A DNA stretch of 64,000 nucleotides from an uncultured Megasphaera sp. (GTDB taxonomy: Bacteria; Bacillota; Negativicutes; Veillonellales; Megasphaeraceae): positions 26,194 to 90,193 of the forward strand of contig CAKPYN010000007.1 of assembly GCA_934202965.1 (NCBI GenBank), written 5' to 3'. The translations under genes were made by a program, and so were the position numbers. The notes below the pieces were generated by a model. That model saw only the letters and a program-made list of their open reading frames with translations. It had not been told where the DNA came from and searched no databases. Below, in pieces: positions 60,290 to 64,000 of this stretch (positions are counted from its first letter, which is position 1; each line of letters begins with the position of its first letter).

Positions 60290-61297
60290 TTATTGTTTTT
60301 CCAATGCGTCCCAAGCTTCATTGGCACGTTCTACAAACATGTTGCGAACGGCTTCGTTTTCACCGAGTCCATGAATGTACGGCGTAACCTTGAAACCTTC
60401 TTTTTCCAAAATACTCTTGTGAGAATCTGCATCTGCTCCGGCCATATCGTTATTGGCATGGTCGCCTGCAACCATCATCATCGGCATGAGTGTAACATTT
60501 TTAATGCCTTTGGCTTTCAGCTGCGGAATGACTGTATCCAAATGCGGCCAACCTTCTACAGAATATACAAATACATTGCCCATATTAGCTGCATCTAAGC
60601 GGTCTTGCAACACAGCATAATATGCATTAGCCGGATGCGGCGTGCCGTGAGCCATGACGAGGACTGCATCTTTTTTGCCCATTTTAGGGAACTGCGTGGA
60701 AAGGGCCTGAACAAATTCAGCTAAATCGTCACGCTGATCTTCCTGTCCCATCCAATAGAGAATCGGCGTACCAATGGTCATCCGTTTGAAATCATTTTTA
60801 TAGAGATCAAAAATAGCCGTATCATATGCATATTCCATACCCGGAATAACATCTAATGTCGTAATCGCTACGCGTGTATAGCCGTCTTTTTTGAGCTGTG
60901 CCATAGCCTGTTCCGGCGTCGGAATCGTCAATCCTTCTTTTGCTTTAATGCGATCTACAATAATATGAGACGTAAAGGCTGTGACTACTTTTTGATTGGG
61001 ATGCGCTGCCTGAATGGCTGCTACCGTTTTATCAATCGTTTTCGCTCGGTTTTCTTTATAGGTTGTACCGAAGCTGAGAACGAGGATTGCATCCTTGTTG
61101 GCAACGTTCTGCATTGCCGGATTGTTATACGTACGTACGCCGATTTCAGCAGCCTGCTTTAATGCCGGCGTTGCATCTTTTACTTCCGGATTCAATGTAT
61201 ATCCGGCAGCAGATACAGGCGTTCCTGTACCAACTACTCCCAATGCCATAGCGGCTAAAGACAAACATACCATTTTTTTCAAATTTTTTCCAAACAT
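60290..61297 (-). CDS. cbiK: Sirohydrochlorin cobaltochelatase CbiK, exported form
   Basis: A 335-residue class II chelatase of the CbiK type that inserts Co2+ into sirohydrochlorin in anaerobic B12 synthesis. Active-site histidines are in VLVMAHGTPHPANAYY and VAGDHANNDMAG. The N-terminus FGKNLKKMVCLSLAAMALG through GTPVSAAGY is a clear signal peptide, so the enzyme should be periplasmic, like the CbiKP of Desulfovibrio. ATG 61297 with AAAGGAGTGG upstream is chosen; the open frame extends to 61360. A cobalamin riboswitch and terminator precede it. Confidence 0.9.
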   Translation of the reverse strand: MFGKNLKKMVCLSLAAMALGVVGTGTPVSAAGYTLNPEVKDATPALKQAAEIGVRTYNNPAMQNVANKDAILVLSFGTTYKENRAKTIDKTVAAIQAAHPNQKVVTAFTSHIIVDRIKAKEGLTIPTPEQAMAQLKKDGYTRVAITTLDVIPGMEYAYDTAIFDLYKNDFKRMTIGTPILYWMGQEDQRDDLAEFVQALSTQFPKMGKKDAVLVMAHGTPHPANAYYAVLQDRLDAANMGNVFVYSVEGWPHLDTVIPQLKAKGIKNVTLMPMMMVAGDHANNDMAGADADSHKSILEKEGFKVTPYIHGLGENEAVRNMFVERANEAWDALEKQ

Positions 61298-61370
61298 GAT
61301 ACCACTCCTTTTTGTAATAGAGGACAGTATACATATCGTCATCACGGCCATTAAGCTCATTGCCAGTATT

Positions 61371-61397
61371 AAAAAAACCGCACGAATTCCGTGCGGC
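61371..61397 (-). terminator. Terminator at the end of the cobalamin riboswitch
   Basis: CCGCACG/CGTGCGG, 5-nt loop, T7 on the minus strand, 74 nt before cbiK: the expression platform. Confidence 0.85.
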
Positions 61398-61615
61398 TTG
61401 AATAGCTAAATACTAGTCAATCTCCATCCCCATCGCTCGCAGGTCTATCGGTGATTATGCATCAGGCAGTTCTTCTGGCTCGGAGTCTTCATCATAGCTG
61501 TGCCTTCCCATACATGTGTACAGTGACGTATATACAGCTTGACTCGTCCTTACAGCGGCGGGACCGCGCCGGTTTTTCACCGGTCTTCTCTATTAAGCGT
61601 ACTGCACCTGACGTA
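61398..61615 (-). promoter_or_regulatory. Cobalamin riboswitch upstream of cbiK
   Basis: Minus-strand elements in order: GAAGACCGGTG, GCGGTCCCGCCGCTGTAAGG, GGGAAGGCAC, and the B12-box-like GAGCCAGAAGAACTGCCTG. These are the conserved blocks of the cobalamin aptamer. With the following terminator, B12 should switch cbiK off. Confidence 0.9.
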
Positions 61616-61633
61616 CAATATGTAATTACGTAT

Positions 61634-61662
61634 ATTATATCATGGTACAGTATCTCTGTAAA
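61634..61662 (-). promoter_or_regulatory. cbiK/riboswitch promoter
   Basis: TTTACA (61657-61662), 17 bp, TATAAT (61634-61639) with an extended TG, on the minus strand. Confidence 0.75.
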
Positions 61663-61702
61663 TTTCTCTGGAATTGCTAAAAAATCTTTATTCTTTCATA
61701 CT

Positions 61703-61753
61703 AAAAAACATGCTATTCTATCTAGAACGCGATAGAATAGCATGTCATTTTTT
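61703..61753 (-). terminator. Terminator of the GNAT gene (bidirectional)
   Basis: CATGCTATTCTATC pairs with its complement (61707-61744) with T-runs on both sides. Confidence 0.88.
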
Positions 61754-61755
61754 TA

Positions 61756-62928
61756 CTAATACCATTCATTGATATAACATTTTTCCGTTGGGAAAAAGGC
61801 TGCTAATGTTGTTAAGGCTTTATCCGTTCCTTGCAGTTTTTCGCAAAAAACTAAATCATTCACATCCATAGCTCCAAATACCAAAAGGGCCAGCGTGCCA
61901 ATAGGCATGGATACATCAGCTTGTCCATCCGACAATTTCGCAACTGTTCCCTTACCATCAGCTACAGTCAGCGTAAATGTTCCTGTATTCCATTCCGCCA
62001 ATGGATCTTCGGCATGGAACGTAAGACTGCCGCAAACATCGTTCGGATAGGAAATTTGTTCCAATGCCCCTTTTACATCTACGATGCGGCACGTCATAAA
62101 GGGCATCGTTTCATGACCTTGTTTGCCGTCCGGATAAAACCGATACGACTGGTCATGAATCCCCTCATTCCACTGCAGTGCTTTTCCTTGAGACCGATGA
62201 TTATAGGCATACTCTAAGAGTCCGCGTTTTCCCTGCATGGTAGCATACACAAATTCGCCGCTGATAATCGTTGGTTCACCCAAATTGTAATACATGTACG
62301 CAATGGGCCGATCTTCATGGAATACAACAGCAATATTTCCTTCTGCCAGCTGTGCTTCTATATGACTGCGCCAAGACGCTTCATCCCGCACGGCATACCC
62401 GGAAAGAGGCTTTGTATAGGCATCATATACAGCTGCCAAATACCGCCATTGGTCCGGACTATTAACAAACGCAAAGCGAACGGTCCTATCCGTCAAAGGG
62501 CGTAACGATTCCAACGGCATCGTTTCTTTCCATTGATGACAGTACAACTCATATCCATAGGGCTGATAAAATCCTGCTTTAGACGGCATTAAAATATTGA
62601 CATAATGGCCGCGTCGTTTCATTTCTTTGAGTGCAGCCTTGAGTAGTTTACCGCCTACGCCACCCCGTCTTGCTGCCGGATGGGTTGCCAGCCCTACAAT
62701 ATAAGATGTGGGAATGCATTTACCTCGCAACTTCAGCGTATACGGATTCAAATGGGTCAAACAAGCCATTTGCCCTTCTTTAAATCCCATCAACACATTT
62801 TCCGGTACATAAAATTTAGAAAAATACCACTGAAAAAATGGATTTTCCCGCGGTTCAAAGCAATATGCCCACAAACTTTCTACTTCATTTCGATCTTGAG
62901 GTCCAGCCAGACGAAATTCCATATCCAT
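61756..62928 (-). CDS. GNAT-family N-acetyltransferase, Eis-like
   Basis: A 390-residue protein with an N-terminal GNAT domain (VGLATHPAARRGGVGGKLLKAAL, the acetyl-CoA loop, about residues 78-100), a second GNAT-like part and a C-terminal SCP2-like domain. It ends with a free carboxylate after a Tyr, as in Eis. Relatives acetylate amines, including some aminoglycosides, but the natural substrate is unknown. It follows the DUF2156 gene by 12 bp and is co-transcribed with it. Confidence 0.83.
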   Translation of the reverse strand: MDMEFRLAGPQDRNEVESLWAYCFEPRENPFFQWYFSKFYVPENVLMGFKEGQMACLTHLNPYTLKLRGKCIPTSYIVGLATHPAARRGGVGGKLLKAALKEMKRRGHYVNILMPSKAGFYQPYGYELYCHQWKETMPLESLRPLTDRTVRFAFVNSPDQWRYLAAVYDAYTKPLSGYAVRDEASWRSHIEAQLAEGNIAVVFHEDRPIAYMYYNLGEPTIISGEFVYATMQGKRGLLEYAYNHRSQGKALQWNEGIHDQSYRFYPDGKQGHETMPFMTCRIVDVKGALEQISYPNDVCGSLTFHAEDPLAEWNTGTFTLTVADGKGTVAKLSDGQADVSMPIGTLALLVFGAMDVNDLVFCEKLQGTDKALTTLAAFFPTEKCYINEWY

Positions 62929-62940
62929 TGTTAATCCCTT

Positions 62941-63846
62941 CTATTTTTTCAATGTCACATCATATTTTTCAATAAACCGCACGGGGTTATATGATTCTTT
63001 CGAATGGCGCAGCCCCGGAATCCCCATATCTTCTTCTCGATTGATATAGGTCGTATGGCTCCAGGCATGAACAACAAATTCATGATTAATCACTTGATAC
63101 AAACCGCGAATTGTCGGGTCACTTTTTTCAAAGTGAATAATAGCTGTATCATCATTGAGCATTTCACCAATAGAAAATGCTACGATTTTATTATACATGC
63201 GAATAGCACCGCCTGTAGGCTGCAATATATTCCAGTTATTAAACACCGTTTCAATTGCATGGCGTTCGCCAGCCAGTTCTTCATCATCATCTTGTTCTTC
63301 ATGCTGTTCGTACCAAGTTTTTTCGGCTTCTAAGCATTCGTCAAAAATATCTTCGGTAATCGGAACATATTCCCAGTTGCCAAAATATTGATTGCGGAAA
63401 TGATTTAGATTATTTTTCTTTTGTCGATATTTTTTACCCGATAAATTAATCAAATTCTGTGTCAAATATACATATTCATAATTGTTTCGATCTGGTGTGA
63501 AATCATAACAATCCGGACAGAGCGCACGAATCCGTTCGACAGCTTCCGGCGTTACCCCTTTCATCAAAAAAGGATAGCCATGAGCATCAAACCATTCATG
63601 CATCCGTTCTACCCCTTTGGCAAAACTGCCATCTTTACGAGCACATGGCGGAATCCAGAACTGCGTCTTGCCGCGGCCAGATCGAATATACAATACATTA
63701 TCTTCTTCTGCCCATTGAATTTCATAGGGATACTGCCAAGCAAACAAGGTCATAAACGTTGCATCGGCTTGTTCATATCTTTTTTGACTGAAATAGTCGT
63801 CAATTATAGGCTTATCTTCCAACCTAAATTCTCTGAACTCTATAAT
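62941..63846 (-). CDS. DUF2156 family protein with probable ATT start
   Basis: A 301-residue protein of the DUF2156 (phosphatidylglycerol lysyltransferase C-terminal-like, GNAT fold) family, with GKKYRQKKNNLNHFR, the AEKTWYEQH region and KVDPxxRGLY-like EKSDPTIRGLYQVINHEF. The first usual start codon, TTG 63822, has no ribosome-binding site. Eight codons upstream, in frame, ATT ATA GAG TTC (63846) lies 5 nt after a strong GAGGGGGAG and gives MIEFREFRLEDK, the N-terminus expected for the family. The start is therefore taken as ATT, a rare choice. It is followed by the Eis-like gene. Confidence 0.78.
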   Translation of the reverse strand: MIEFREFRLEDKPIIDDYFSQKRYEQADATFMTLFAWQYPYEIQWAEEDNVLYIRSGRGKTQFWIPPCARKDGSFAKGVERMHEWFDAHGYPFLMKGVTPEAVERIRALCPDCYDFTPDRNNYEYVYLTQNLINLSGKKYRQKKNNLNHFRNQYFGNWEYVPITEDIFDECLEAEKTWYEQHEEQDDDEELAGERHAIETVFNNWNILQPTGGAIRMYNKIVAFSIGEMLNDDTAIIHFEKSDPTIRGLYQVINHEFVVHAWSHTTYINREEDMGIPGLRHSKESYNPVRFIEKYDVTLKK

Positions 63847-63875
63847 AGTAACTCCCCCTCGTAAGTAAAAATATA

Positions 63876-64000
63876 CTATGTGAACGTACCCCCGCCTATA
63901 GAGGCGGAAGCTTCCTGCTTCAGCGAGAACAGCACCACTAACTCCGAAGAGTTATGGCGACTTACACTCTCTCCACAGGCGTAGATTCCCGTGCGACCCA
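63876..64000 (-). CDS. TnpB-type (OrfB, IS200/IS605 group) protein, C-terminal end only
   Basis: The last 41 codons run from the right edge to TAG at 63876-63878. They include GRTGIYACGESV, close to the C-terminal GHTGxxACGD block of TnpB proteins, then SLKQEAS. The rest lies outside the window. TnpB is an RNA-guided nuclease and the ancestor of Cas12. Whether the gene is intact cannot be seen. Confidence 0.6.
   Translation of the reverse strand, partial: GRTGIYACGESVSRHNSSELVVLFSLKQEASASIGGGTFT
63880..64000 (-). mobile_element. Right end of an IS605/IS1341-type element, with omega-RNA-like 3' hairpins
   Basis: Over the tnpB 3' end the minus strand folds into TAACTC-TTCG-GAGTTA and CCGCCTCTATAGGCGG hairpins, joined by the GAAGCAGGAAGC motif common at such right ends. 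The end is GTACGTTCAC (TTCAC at 63880-63884). An omega RNA would have this as scaffold and the next bases (ATAGTATATTTTTAC) as guide. Confidence 0.6.

Noticed and set aside
1..64000. CRISPR array, tRNA or rRNA genes
   Set aside because: No regularly spaced repeats other than the 156-bp coding repeat, and no tRNA T-loop or rRNA-like stretch was noticed on reading; a covariance scan was not possible.

Overview
The window reads as a chromosome segment of an anaerobic Negativicute (Firmicutes with a double membrane), most likely a Megasphaera/Veillonellaceae-type bacterium. Supporting evidence is butyrate/propionate-type acyl-CoA metabolism (acyl-CoA dehydrogenase, crotonase, two CoA-transferases), a YadA-type outer-membrane adhesin carrying an SLH domain, cobalt/B12-related genes with a cobalamin riboswitch, and oxygen-sensitive Fe-S enzymes. 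The genus is an inference; no 16S gene is present.

Layout. 1-1.44 kb: Nudix hydrolase and an Orn/Lys/Arg decarboxylase cut by the left edge. 1.6-2.5 kb: pyridoxamine kinase. 2.8-6.2 kb: rpmG-secE-nusG-rplK-rplA-rplJ-rplL, with tandem promoters and an L10 leader/attenuator; rpoB does not follow rplL. 6.5-10.7 kb: YhaN/YhaO-type SMC-like ATPase and nuclease. 10.7-13.3 kb: MocR regulator divergent from bioB. 13.3-17.1 kb: hexokinase, folP, an orphan HI0074-like protein, and a CDF metal exporter behind a probable NiCo riboswitch. 17.3-22 kb: ABC solute-binding protein, M23 peptidase, DUF4446, parB and parA. 22-26.6 kb: MetH-type activation domain protein, PepD and an OPT transporter. 26.7-27.9 kb: an intact IS30-family element. 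28-32.2 kb: PAP2 phosphatase, NhaC antiporter, SDR and a purple-acid-phosphatase-like protein. 32.3-32.8 kb: two gene remnants joined head to head. 32.9-36.4 kb: CoA-transferase, rpoN, TIGR04076 protein and a small exported peptide.

The striking part is 36.7-49.2 kb. It is one tightly packed minus-strand operon of twelve genes: TM1266-type regulator, NifH-like, NifD/K-like A1, NifD/K-like B1, hypF, hypC, hypD, hypE, a second NifH-like, A2, B2, and hydF. Two complete nitrogenase-like H-A-B sets therefore bracket the four Hyp proteins that build the Fe(CN)2CO unit of [NiFe]-hydrogenase, and the operon ends with the scaffold GTPase of [FeFe]-hydrogenase maturation. HypA, HypB, HydE, HydG and hydrogenase structural genes are absent from the window. 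I infer an iron-only organometallic cofactor assembly pathway, possibly an alternative route to the H-cluster or a new cofactor. A structured leader with an intrinsic terminator precedes the first gene.

49.4-64 kb: DAACS symporter, small zinc-ribbon membrane protein, YadA-SLH adhesin with a perfect 156-bp tandem repeat and an upstream C11 tract, acyl-CoA dehydrogenase and crotonase with a divergent unknown regulator, propionate-type CoA-transferase, a MocR pseudogene, an exported CbiK cobaltochelatase behind a cobalamin riboswitch, a GNAT/Eis-like protein, a DUF2156 protein with an apparent ATT start, and the 3' end of a TnpB-type element with its right-end RNA hairpins at the right edge. No rRNA, tRNA or CRISPR array was seen.
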